This document shows, piece after piece, positions 26,579-35,107 of a DNA stretch of 57,121 nt; the first letter of the stretch is position 1, and every line of letters begins with the position of its first letter. The DNA comes from Planctomycetia bacterium. Its GTDB lineage: Bacteria; Planctomycetota; Planctomycetia; Pirellulales; Thermoguttaceae. The translations under genes were made by a program, and so were the position numbers. The stretch covers positions 1-57,121 of the forward strand of contig JAUNMR010000025.1 of assembly GCA_030537455.1 (NCBI GenBank). Reading direction: 5' to 3'. Under the pieces are notes generated by a model. The model saw only the letters and a list, made by a program, of their open reading frames with translations, was not told where the DNA came from and searched no databases.

Positions 26579-27739
26579 TTATCCACGTTTGATTTCAAAT
26601 TGGTCGAGAATATATGGTTTGAGTTCTTCGAGGTTCGGTTCCACGCCGATACCGGGCTCGTCCCATAGTTCAATGAATCTAAAGTCTCTGTCGGGGCGTT
26701 TGCCAGTTTCGTCCTTTTCGGTGAGCACAACCGCCGGTAGTTGCGGTACGACGTCGTATTCGAGCGTTTCATCGAAACGCAGATAGTCGGTTGGCAGTAC
26801 GAAATTGTCGGTCGAAGCGAGCGCGAGCACGTGGCGGTAGCCCAATGACGACTGCAGGTCGAATCCCGCATAGCATTTCGCTTCGTTTTCTTTTGCCAGT
26901 TGCGCAATCTTGATAGCTTCGGCGTGTCCTCCGACGCGACCGGGCTTAAGGCACACGACGCGACACGAGCCGACGTCGAAGGCGATTTTGGCGTCTTCGA
27001 GCGATTCAATTGATTCGTCAAGGCACACGGGCGTTCTGACCGCTTCGCTGAGCATGGCGTGTGCGACGAAGTCACGCGGATTGAGCGGCTGTTCCACGCA
27101 GTTGAGGAAGAAATCGTCCATACGATAGAGCGTGTCGGCGTGTTTATTGAAATCGAGCGCTCCCTCGACGTCGACCTGCAGTTGCATCCACGCGGGCGAG
27201 TCGACGCGAGCGAAATTCAGTACCTGAACGTCCCAGCCCGGTCGGAGCTTGAGGCTAAGGCGTGCGTAATTTTCCTGCGCCGCGCGCGCCAGGTCGCGGA
27301 AGAATTCGTCCCGCTCAATGGCGCGGTCGAAGGTCAGACCGACCTTTAAAGGCTTCTTCTGTCCTCCGAGCGCCTGCCACAAGGGCTTATTCTCTAGTCT
27401 CGCGCCGAGATCTTGCCATGCCATTTCCACCGCCGCCTTGGCGTAACGATTCCCTTTGACCGGACGCATCGGCTCCTCAAAGGACTCTACGGTTGCGGCG
27501 GCGCCCATTTTAGCGACGATCGGCGCGAGGATATCGCGTAGCGTGAGGTAGGTCGCGCCGCTCCATTCCCCTGAGAGGATCGGTCCATTGCCTGGACAGA
27601 CCTCCGACCAGCCGCTCACGCCGTCGCTCTCCAGACGCAGTAGGACGGTCTCGCAGAAATTCACCATTGCGTCGGCGTAGCGTTGAGGCGATTTCAGAGG
27701 TAAGCGCACAAGGTAACCTTCGATTCGATCGAAACGCAT
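26579..27739 (-). CDS. Enolase-superfamily enzyme, o-succinylbenzoate synthase/racemase-like
   Basis: A 386-residue muconate-lactonizing subgroup enzyme. Metal ligands are Asp190, Glu216 (EQPL) and Asp241 (LDES). The acid/base lysines are Lys164 and Lys265 (LKPGRVGG). The first position of the K-x-K motif is Ser162, not Lys. The sequence is closest to o-succinylbenzoate synthase / N-acylamino acid racemase types, so menaquinone synthesis (menC) or a dipeptide/N-acyl racemase role are both possible. It has a good AGGAG Shine-Dalgarno. No other menaquinone gene is nearby, so I give no symbol. Confidence 0.85.
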   Translation of the reverse strand: MRFDRIEGYLVRLPLKSPQRYADAMVNFCETVLLRLESDGVSGWSEVCPGNGPILSGEWSGATYLTLRDILAPIVAKMGAAATVESFEEPMRPVKGNRYAKAAVEMAWQDLGARLENKPLWQALGGQKKPLKVGLTFDRAIERDEFFRDLARAAQENYARLSLKLRPGWDVQVLNFARVDSPAWMQLQVDVEGALDFNKHADTLYRMDDFFLNCVEQPLNPRDFVAHAMLSEAVRTPVCLDESIESLEDAKIAFDVGSCRVVCLKPGRVGGHAEAIKIAQLAKENEAKCYAGFDLQSSLGYRHVLALASTDNFVLPTDYLRFDETLEYDVVPQLPAVVLTEKDETGKRPDRDFRFIELWDEPGIGVEPNLEELKPYILDQFEIKRG

Positions 27740-28064
27740 GAGGCGGTACTCCTATTATATGTAAAGTCGTTTATCTGCTCGTTGTGCGGCGCATTGCGCC
27801 TAATGAATTGTAGCGCTATTTCTCCATGACGCAACTTTTTTTCTTGCTCGATCTTACCCAGGTCGTGCGTGAAAAAGTACAAAGTCGCTATGTTAAAATA
27901 GTAAAAAAATAACTATTGTTCTCAAAATGGCAATTCCACTGATTTTTACAAAAGAATCGGTTGCGACGTGTCGATTCTTATGAATGTATGGAATTGTCAG
28001 ACGCCACGATAGGCGTCATTACCCGACTTTGCCATTAAGCAGAGCCTTTAACAGGGGTAGGTCA
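27740..28064. other. AT-rich divergent intergenic region
   Basis: It holds the 5' regions of the enolase-family gene (minus) and the porin-like gene (plus). I see an A/T-rich block at 27890-27950 and a weak 7-bp inverted repeat (AGAATCG 27953-27959, CGATTCT 27972-27978), but no promoter I would defend. AGGGGTAGG before 28065 is the ribosome site of the plus-strand gene. Confidence 0.4.
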
Positions 28065-30776
28065 ATGAACTGGTATAAATTATTTACGTTTGTCGCGTTA
28101 GGCGCGAGCGCTTCGGTCGGAATGAGCGCGTCGTGCTTTGGTCAAACGCCTTCTCAACTGTTTGCACGCGGCGTCGGTTCCGCGCGTGCGCAGAGCGGCG
28201 CGAGCTACGGCGGCGTGTCGCCTGTGTTTGTCGCGCCTCGCGTTGGCACGGAAGGAGTCGTCACGTCCGGCTCGGAATATAGCGCGGCGTCTTCCGCTAC
28301 GAAAACCGCCGAGTTGTCGGGCGAACCTCTCGACGAACGCGCGCACGCGGAAGCGGTTCTCGCCGATTCTCAAGCGCGCGCTTATCGTCGTTCTCACACG
28401 GTCAAGCCGATCGACGCGCCTATGACGCTCGGTTCTCTGAAAACGAAATCCACGGGCGGTCTTCAATATCCTCAGTCGTCGAATCCCTATGCGCGTCGCG
28501 CCGGTAGTCAACAGTATCTTCAGTACGCTCCCAGCGCGTTGCAATCGAATGGAACCGTTCAGGGGAATCAATATGGTCGCGCGGGCGGTAGCGCCGTGCG
28601 TAACGGCGCGGTTATCGAAGCGGTGACCGTTCCAGGCTCTGCGCCGTACAACGCTGCGTTGCAAGGCGCCTTTGCCAATCCCGCCGCTACGAATGGTCCT
28701 GCCGCGCCAAACTTCCAGCAAGACGAGGAGGTCGGTTTCTCCACCAGTGGTAAAGCGACCGGTCTGCCCACCGCGCCGCAGCTCGACCCGTCCTTCTTTA
28801 CGGATCCCTCCGCTGTGGCTAAGCCGCGACCGGCTCTGCCCGAGGCGCAACCGACGCAAGAGTCCGTGGAAGAGAGCATTCCCGATTTCGTCGACCTCGA
28901 CGACTCCGTTGATCTGTCCAACGCTACTCCCGACGGCGATGCAGAATTTCAACTGCCACAAAACGCCGACGTCGAACTAACGCCCCTGGAACTTGACGAC
29001 CCTGCCGAAGCAACGATTCAGCCCGGTCTGCAGAATAACGACCTAACTCTCGAGCCCGCCGACGACGTCGTTGAACCCGCCGACATGCCAATCGCCTCGC
29101 CCGAGGACGTTGTCGAACCGTTCGACGCAAACGAATCGCAATTCATAAGCGATCCGCTCGAAAGCCAAGAATCGCAATCGCTCAATGGTCAAGACGCGCT
29201 CGATTTGACTGGCAACGACGCTGTGATCGATAACGTCGTACTGCCGCCCGAAGACGGGGCGAATCTTCAAGACGCGCCGATTGTGGAGTCGGAACCGGTT
29301 CTGGAACCGGAACCGGTCGTGGAACCGCAAGACAACGTTCTGCCCGAGGAAACAACCGACGCGGTGGAACAGCCCGATGCGAGCGACGCGACGCAGGAGA
29401 ACTTCGAAGACTCCGCCTTTCCCGAGGACGAAGCGCCCAGCCCTGTCAAGCCGAGCGTGCAAATGCCTGAGGAAACTACCGACGCGTCCGTGATTAACCC
29501 CGAGCCGCAAGTCCTGGATCCCCAAGGCGTTGTCGAAGCGCCAAGCGCGCCTGCGACCCCGACTCCAACCTTTAATCCGGTTCCAAACGCTCCGAACGAG
29601 AATCAAGCCCCAAGTCAACCGACCTTTCCGCGTCAGCCCCCACAAAATCAAGCGAACGCCCAAGCGTCTGGTCAGTCGAATATGCAGCCCTCCTGCAATC
29701 CCGGCTCATTTGGCGACGCCGTCTACGGTTTCGCCGCCAATTCCTACCACGGCGCGCGAGGCAATGGCGCGTATCTGCCCTATGCGCCCGCGAATCCCGG
29801 CTGCGTTCCCGGTCAGTTCCAACTCAATCCCGCTGGCGTTGCGCCCGCGCCGACCTGTGCGCCAACCCCCTACCAGTACATGGGTTATCCCACGGCTCAA
29901 CAATACGGCGCTAGCGCCGCGCCCGGTCTCATCGCTGGCGCCGAATGGCTGTGGTGGTCGACCGAAGCGGACAACGGTCTGGACGTTATGCGCGAATATT
30001 ACGACGACCTACCCGACCTTCAGGCGGTGGGAACCGGTCTTCGCGGATGGCTCGGCTGGCGTGGCGTCAATGGCTTCGACCTGATCTATACCTACGCGTG
30101 GTTTGATCAGTCTGACGAATTGGCTCCTGAAAAACTTAGCAACTATTACTTCAACGGCGGCTATACTTTGGACGTGAAACTTGAAAATCACGACCTCGAA
30201 CTCGGTCGCTCCTTGACGCGTGACAACCTATTCGCGCGCGCCTTTATCGGATTCCGTTGGACCTCCCTGACCAGTGAACAGCGCGGTCATAACTCGTATA
30301 TGGTTCACACTCCGCCCAGCGACCTGCTCGGTAATGAATTGGTGTTACTCGACGATGGCGATATCGACGGCTTCCCCGTGACACAAGCGGTTCTCGACGA
30401 ATACGAACTCTATGAAGAGAACGTCCTTGCTCGCTCGCGTCTGAACGCTTACGGTCTTCGCCTCGGCGCACAACTCAACCTTGGTCTCGCCGGCGGGTTG
30501 TCCCTGTACGGCAAAGGCGCCGGCGTCCTAGCGGTCGGCGATCTGAAAACGCGCGTGGAAGGTTTCGCCTACCAGGAGTATATCACGCAGGAACAAAAAA
30601 ACACGTACTTCTCTCCGTCGCTTGAGGCGGGCGCAGGTCTTGCGTGGAATCTCGGTCAGCTCCAAGCGCGCGCTGGTTACGAGTTTAACTACTGGTTCAA
30701 CGCGCAGAAAACGCTCGGTCAAAAGAGCGACTTCCTCGCGCACGGCGTCTCCGCTGGACTGTCCTGGAACTACTAG
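28065..30776 (+). CDS. Porin-like outer-membrane protein with long acidic linker
   Basis: A 903-residue exported protein. ATG 28065 follows AGGGGTAGG and opens a signal peptide (MNWYKLFTFVALGASASVG, cleavage near SCFGQ). Residues 30-260 are Ala/Gly/Gln-rich. Residues 260-545 are an acidic Pro/Glu/Asp-rich linker with repeated EPE/VEP units. From about 621 (GLIAGAEWLWWS) to the end, alternating amphipathic strands with Tyr/Trp girdles and Gly turns form a probable beta-barrel; the last residue is aromatic (WNY), as in barrels inserted by BamA. It resembles planctomycete BBP7-type or Lpg1974-like porins, but the exact family is uncertain. Likely located in the outer membrane. Confidence 0.8.
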   Translation: MNWYKLFTFVALGASASVGMSASCFGQTPSQLFARGVGSARAQSGASYGGVSPVFVAPRVGTEGVVTSGSEYSAASSATKTAELSGEPLDERAHAEAVLADSQARAYRRSHTVKPIDAPMTLGSLKTKSTGGLQYPQSSNPYARRAGSQQYLQYAPSALQSNGTVQGNQYGRAGGSAVRNGAVIEAVTVPGSAPYNAALQGAFANPAATNGPAAPNFQQDEEVGFSTSGKATGLPTAPQLDPSFFTDPSAVAKPRPALPEAQPTQESVEESIPDFVDLDDSVDLSNATPDGDAEFQLPQNADVELTPLELDDPAEATIQPGLQNNDLTLEPADDVVEPADMPIASPEDVVEPFDANESQFISDPLESQESQSLNGQDALDLTGNDAVIDNVVLPPEDGANLQDAPIVESEPVLEPEPVVEPQDNVLPEETTDAVEQPDASDATQENFEDSAFPEDEAPSPVKPSVQMPEETTDASVINPEPQVLDPQGVVEAPSAPATPTPTFNPVPNAPNENQAPSQPTFPRQPPQNQANAQASGQSNMQPSCNPGSFGDAVYGFAANSYHGARGNGAYLPYAPANPGCVPGQFQLNPAGVAPAPTCAPTPYQYMGYPTAQQYGASAAPGLIAGAEWLWWSTEADNGLDVMREYYDDLPDLQAVGTGLRGWLGWRGVNGFDLIYTYAWFDQSDELAPEKLSNYYFNGGYTLDVKLENHDLELGRSLTRDNLFARAFIGFRWTSLTSEQRGHNSYMVHTPPSDLLGNELVLLDDGDIDGFPVTQAVLDEYELYEENVLARSRLNAYGLRLGAQLNLGLAGGLSLYGKGAGVLAVGDLKTRVEGFAYQEYITQEQKNTYFSPSLEAGAGLAWNLGQLQARAGYEFNYWFNAQKTLGQKSDFLAHGVSAGLSWNY

Positions 30777-30837
30777 TCGTCTCCTTTTGACGTCGCCTGA
30801 GCTACGCGTCAGCGACCCCTGTGTGACGCGGATACTA

Positions 30838-30865
30838 AGCGCGGAATCCCGACCGGTTCCGCGCT
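30838..30865 (+). terminator. Hairpin after the porin-like gene
   Basis: Perfect 9-bp arms AGCGCGGAA (30838-30846) and TTCCGCGCT (30857-30865), 10-nt loop. Only a short mixed T-tract follows, so termination may be weak. Confidence 0.45.
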
Positions 30866-31062
30866 TTGCTCGTTCTTGCGCGGCGCCCACGCTACGTCTG
30901 ACGTCTTTTTCACGATTTATCAATATTCCGACAAGTAATTGGAATTATTGCCCGACTCTTTGCGTCATAAACGATAATGACGGGTCTGAAACGTCTTACG
31001 CCGACGCAAGTCGGTCGTTTTGACGACGGGCGGCGTTCAGTTTGGTTTGCCTTGTGTTGGGG

Positions 31063-31102
31063 AACGCCTCGTTGCGCTTGTACGTTACGAGGCGTTTTTT
31101 TT
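31063..31102 (+). terminator. Strong intrinsic terminator
   Basis: Perfect 10-bp arms AACGCCTCGT (31063-31072) and ACGAGGCGTT (31087-31096), then eight T (31095-31102). The 561-bp gap 30777-31337 contains this, the hairpin at 30838, and no gene or clear promoter that I can support. Confidence 0.8.
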
Positions 31103-31337
31103 ATCTTGCGCCTGATTTTTTTCGAGTTCTTTTGGACGCCGTTGCGCCTTGTGTTTTTTTCAGACATACAAAAACGTCCGTTTCTTATGAGTCGTCAAAA
31201 CCCCAACAAGTAGTTACGGTAATCATTCTTCTTCGAGATCTTGAATCGCGTTGTGAGTTCGAGACAATTTAAAGGCGCTTGGCATGAGTTTTTCAACCGT
31301 CTAATTTGACCTCGTATTGTCCCGGGAGTTTAGTCAC

Positions 31338-34187
31338 ATGCATACGAAATTAGCGCGCAACGTCTGTCTTAGGTTTGTGCTGTTTACGCTCCTCGCGTTA
31401 TTTGGGCGCGACGTTTTTGCCGGAGACTGGTTGCTCGATCCGACTCCCTTTCAAGGCGAGGTTCGTTACGACGAGTCGAAACGCGAACTGACGCTCTCCA
31501 ACGGTCTTCTGGAGCGTCGTATCCTCCTGGCGCCTAACGCCGCGACCGTTTCGCTGCGCAATTTAACGACGGGCGAGGAGTTCATTCGCGCGCTGAGTCC
31601 CGAAGCGCGGGTCGTCCTCGATGGAACTGAATATCCTGTCGGTGGGTTGACTGGCGCGCCGATCGCAAACTATTTGAAGGAAGAATGGCTCGCGACCGCA
31701 CAACCGCTGGAAAACGCGTATCGCTTTCAACGTTTCGAAGTCGGCGAAATTCAAGAGCGGTTCCCTTATAAGAAACGCCGCGAATGGCTCTCGCGCGACC
31801 TCCCCTGGCCGCCCAAAGGGAAACGACTTAGCTTGTATTTCGAGCCGCCGCGTGAAATCCCTGTCTTTCATGAAGGAGAAAAACTCTTTGTCGAAGATTT
31901 TAACGCTGAATTGAACCCTTCTTGGACGGTTCATTTGAGCGAACTGTCGCCTCGAATTTCCGTCGCCAACGAAGGCAAACCGGGCGAGATCTATGCTCCG
32001 ACCGAGACGTGCGCCTATCTGGAACGCGATTGGACGCCTGGCGCGGAAACATTAGAGATTTGCCTTGACGTCGGCGACGAAGAGCGCGCGAACTCCTGGG
32101 GGCCAGGCGCCGCGCTGATCTTCGACGAACGCGTTCTTTCACTGGTCGCACGCCCTAATTCGCGCCAGTTCGAATTTTGCGACAACGGCGTCGAACGCCT
32201 CGTCGGAACCTTTGATCGCGACAAAGACGTCGTCCTAACGTTGCGCGTTACGGACAATAGCGACGCGACAAGCGATTCGGAACGGTACGTCGTCGATCTT
32301 TTCGCGCGTCAGCAGACGAAGACAACGAAAGTCGCACGCGCGTTTGTCGCCTCTGCGCCACAACGCGTGCGCGTCGGTAAAATTGGCAAGGGCGGGTTCG
32401 GTAAAGACTACGCGCGCGCGACGGCTCAAGAGGAGGAGTTTTCACGCGTGCATATTAAAAACGTCGCCTTCTACGCGCCTATTCCTCCACAGAGCGCGTC
32501 GTCGGTCGCGCGCCTGCCTAACGTAGAGGTTCGATACGAGATTTACGACGGCGCGCCGATTCTCTCGAAGCAACTGATTGTGAGCTGTCCTGAATCTCTG
32601 GAGGGTCAGGAATTTTGCGTCGATTCTTTCGTTAATGAGGAATTGCGCCTCGTGGAAGTCGATTCTTTTGTCGAGACCCCGACGACGAGCGCGCCCTATA
32701 ATCTGTCGATTCTGAGCGATTACGTCTACGGCGGTCTAAAACCTGCGAATCTCGACGACAGCGAGGCGATGAAACTCGAGCCGGATCCCGATTATCCGAC
32801 TCAGGTCAACTACGCGCGTCGAACCCGGTGTTTGCTACGTTGCACGCCGGAACTTGGACCGTCTCAGATAGTTTCAACGGGTCGTCCCTTTGAGTCGAAT
32901 ACGATTTACACAATCGTTCACGACGTTTCCGATCGTGAGCGTCGCGGGCTGGCGTTGCGTCGCGCGATGCGAATCTTGGCGCCGTGGACTGCAGAAAATC
33001 CACTGATGTTCCACAAGGTGAAGTCGTCGCCTGAGGAGATTCGTTCCGGAATAGAACAATGCCGTGAAACCGGCTTTGAAGTCTTTATTATGAGTTTTGG
33101 CTCGGGCTTCAACCTTGAAAGTCGCGACGCGGGCTATCGTCAGCTTTACGGCGAGCTTAGCGCGGAGGCGAAAGCTTCTGGCGTAGCGCTCGGCGGGTAT
33201 TCGCTCACTTCCTCGCGCGGCGCGGCGTCTCCAGAGGACAACGTTCAGAATTCCCGACCACGATTTGGACGCGGACCGTGTTTGGAGTCAGTTTGGGGTC
33301 GCGAGTATTTGCAGACGCTCAAAGATTTTATGGCAGAGGCAGACTTTGGCGTTTTTGAGAACGACGGACCTTATCCGGGCGATTTTTGCGAGTCGACGAC
33401 ACATCCAGGTCATCGCGGCAAGGAGGATTCCATCTGGACGCAATGGCGCGCGCAATCAGAGTTGTATCGCTGGTGTCGTGCTCGTGGAATCTACGTCAAT
33501 CAGCCCGACGCGTATTTCCTACAAGGCGGTAATAAGACCGGCATGGGCTATCGTGAAACGAACTGGTCGTTGCCGCGTGCTGAACAGGTCATTATTGAGC
33601 GACAGAACGTTTACGACGGAACGTGGGACAAGACGTCGTCGATGGGGTGGATGTTCGTTCCTTTGAGTCAGTATCACGGCGGCGGCGCGGCGGCGACGAT
33701 CGAGCCGTTGAAAGACCATTTGCAGCATTACGACGCGCGTTTTGCGAATTTAATCGGCGCCGGCGTTCAGGCGTGCTGGCGCGGTCCACGACTCTACGAC
33801 TGCGAGGAAACCAAGGCAGTGGTTGTCAAATGGACGCGATTTTACAAGGCAAATCGCCGTATCTTAGACGGCGATCTGATTCATTTGCGTCGTGCGACCG
33901 GACGCGATTGGGACGGCTGGCTGCACGTTGACCCAGACCCGACGGCGACAACGCGCGGTCTGGCGTTCTTCTATAACCCGACCCTGGAGCCGATAACGCG
34001 CCAGATCCTCGTTCCGCTGTATTATACCGGGTTGAAAGATTGCGCGCGCGTACGACTAGGGGACGCCGATTTGAATTTAGGCGAAGCGTTCAACGTCGAG
34101 CTCAACCAGCGGTACGAGGCGACAATCGAGATTACGATACCCGCGCAAGCGTACGCCTGGGCGACCTTTGAAGAGGCAGAGAATTAA
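31338..34187 (+). CDS. Secreted alpha-galactosidase/GH36-like protein
   Basis: A 949-residue exported protein. The ATG at 31338 has GGGAG 10 nt upstream; the longer frame begins at TTG. The signal peptide is about residues 1-28 (FVLFTLLALFGRDVFA). An N-terminal beta-sandwich domain (LSNGLLERRILLAPNAATVSLRNL) is typical of carbohydrate enzymes with a sandwich-plus-barrel order. A jelly-roll-like insertion of about 200 residues (about 185-385) sits inside it. The C-terminal half looks like a TIM barrel with strand motifs FEVFIMSFGSG, FGVFENDGPYPGDF and IYVNQPDAYFLQGG, followed by a sandwich. This suggests a glycosidase acting on alpha-galactosides or related glycans. I cannot identify the nucleophile with certainty, so the activity is tentative. 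Confidence 0.7.
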   Translation: MHTKLARNVCLRFVLFTLLALFGRDVFAGDWLLDPTPFQGEVRYDESKRELTLSNGLLERRILLAPNAATVSLRNLTTGEEFIRALSPEARVVLDGTEYPVGGLTGAPIANYLKEEWLATAQPLENAYRFQRFEVGEIQERFPYKKRREWLSRDLPWPPKGKRLSLYFEPPREIPVFHEGEKLFVEDFNAELNPSWTVHLSELSPRISVANEGKPGEIYAPTETCAYLERDWTPGAETLEICLDVGDEERANSWGPGAALIFDERVLSLVARPNSRQFEFCDNGVERLVGTFDRDKDVVLTLRVTDNSDATSDSERYVVDLFARQQTKTTKVARAFVASAPQRVRVGKIGKGGFGKDYARATAQEEEFSRVHIKNVAFYAPIPPQSASSVARLPNVEVRYEIYDGAPILSKQLIVSCPESLEGQEFCVDSFVNEELRLVEVDSFVETPTTSAPYNLSILSDYVYGGLKPANLDDSEAMKLEPDPDYPTQVNYARRTRCLLRCTPELGPSQIVSTGRPFESNTIYTIVHDVSDRERRGLALRRAMRILAPWTAENPLMFHKVKSSPEEIRSGIEQCRETGFEVFIMSFGSGFNLESRDAGYRQLYGELSAEAKASGVALGGYSLTSSRGAASPEDNVQNSRPRFGRGPCLESVWGREYLQTLKDFMAEADFGVFENDGPYPGDFCESTTHPGHRGKEDSIWTQWRAQSELYRWCRARGIYVNQPDAYFLQGGNKTGMGYRETNWSLPRAEQVIIERQNVYDGTWDKTSSMGWMFVPLSQYHGGGAAATIEPLKDHLQHYDARFANLIGAGVQACWRGPRLYDCEETKAVVVKWTRFYKANRRILDGDLIHLRRATGRDWDGWLHVDPDPTATTRGLAFFYNPTLEPITRQILVPLYYTGLKDCARVRLGDADLNLGEAFNVELNQRYEATIEITIPAQAYAWATFEEAEN

Positions 34188-34264
34188 CGAACCGCTTGAA
34201 CCGAAGCATAACGGTCGACGAAAGAGTCGTGGCGATTCCACGTCGCGAGATTCAAACGTAAAAC

Positions 34265-34304
34265 ATGGCGTCTCATGGAACGCTTTCTTCCCATGAGACG
34301 TCAT
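34265..34304 (+). terminator. Probable terminator after the glycosidase-like gene
   Basis: A 14-bp stem with one wobble (34265-34278 with 34291-34304) and a 12-nt loop, followed by TTCATTTTG. Stem strong, T-tract moderate. Confidence 0.6.
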
Positions 34305-34450
34305 TTCATTTTGACGTTGTGCCTAGACCTTTAACTTGCGTCGGATTTTTCCCGAGTTTTTTTTGATTTATTTTCCGTTTTTCTCTTCCCCAGGACGCAC
34401 GTCGCGACAATTATGCGCGCATTTGACACGGAAATTTACGACCCCTGGGC

Positions 34451-34477
34451 CAGGTAGGACACGAGACGTCCTACCTG
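34451..34477. repeat. Perfect hairpin of unknown role
   Basis: CAGGTAGGAC (34451-34460) and GTCCTACCTG (34468-34477), 7-nt loop. No T-run on either side makes it a poor terminator; it lies just upstream of the promoter-like site at 34496 and could be an operator or RNA structure. Confidence 0.5.
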
Positions 34478-34495
34478 AATGACGCGTTTGTCGTC

Positions 34496-34523
34496 TTGCC
34501 GTTTATCCGTTTTCGAATAGAAT
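34496..34523 (+). promoter_or_regulatory. Candidate promoter upstream of the membrane-system cluster
   Basis: TTGCCG (34496-34501) and TAGAAT (34518-34523), 16-nt spacer. It would drive transcription across 34530-35107 into the GYF-like gene, with an unusually long leader of about 580 nt. Confidence 0.45.
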
Positions 34524-34698
34524 ATAGCGGTAATACACATACGCGACGCAAGGTCGTGAGTTGATTCCCACCTCGTAGGAGACAGTCAAAAAGACGACGA
34601 TGGGTAAGAGAACACAAGAGCAATAACTTTTGTCATTGTTGACGTCTTAACGCCAAGGCGACATTCGGCATACTAAGGCTCGCAAAGTTATTATCTGG

Positions 34699-34902
34699 TT
34701 GTATTTACTTACTTCAGTCGTTGTGTTTTTTGTCGGTTTTTCACTATTGAGGTTGGGTCTTTCCCTTCCTTGGCTTTTGCGACAAAGGCGCCACAGTCAG
34801 CTTGAGAAATGCGTAAAGCGTTTGGATCGGCGTTTGAACAGTCAGGTCAGACGTCAAAAGACGCCGACACAGAAGCTTCTGACTTGTCAGAGTCCATCGT
34901 AG
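34699..34902 (+). CDS. Possible small membrane protein (doubtful)
   Basis: A 67-codon frame from a TTG. Residues 3-27 are hydrophobic enough for one transmembrane helix (LLTSVVVFFVGF...), followed by a strongly basic tail (QRRHSQLEKCVKRLDRRL), a plausible topology. There is no Shine-Dalgarno, no ATG or GTG start, and I recognise no family. It may be chance. It lies just before the system of membrane proteins at 35.1-48 kb, which is the only reason to keep it. Confidence 0.25.
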   Translation: MYLLTSVVVFFVGFSLLRLGLSLPWLLRQRRHSQLEKCVKRLDRRLNSQVRRQKTPTQKLLTCQSPS

Positions 34903-35107
34903 CGACGGCGCGGCGTTTTTCGCAGAAAAACACGTTGAAGTCTATACTTCATAGGTAAGTCAGGGTAAAATAATCAAGGCGGCGAGATATTCACTTGACT
35001 TTGTAACAGACGAGAGTGAATAACGCGTTTAATTCCGCGTCAACCATGCGTTTGACCCCGAGACGAAGCGCTCATGCGCCCGCAGATAAGGGGAGGGCTG
35101 TCTGTGC

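Noticed and set aside
27754..27759. Minus-strand TATAAT before the enolase-family gene
   Set aside because: It overlaps the Shine-Dalgarno region, so transcription would begin at or after the ribosome site; no -35 box.
30977..31213. Plus-strand frame of 78 residues upstream of the glycosidase-like gene
   Set aside because: It runs through the terminator at 31063-31102 and has no ribosome site or homology.
34541..34590. tRNA-like T-arm (GTTGATTCCCACCTC)
   Set aside because: No matching acceptor stem, anticodon arm or CCA end around it; no cloverleaf can be drawn.
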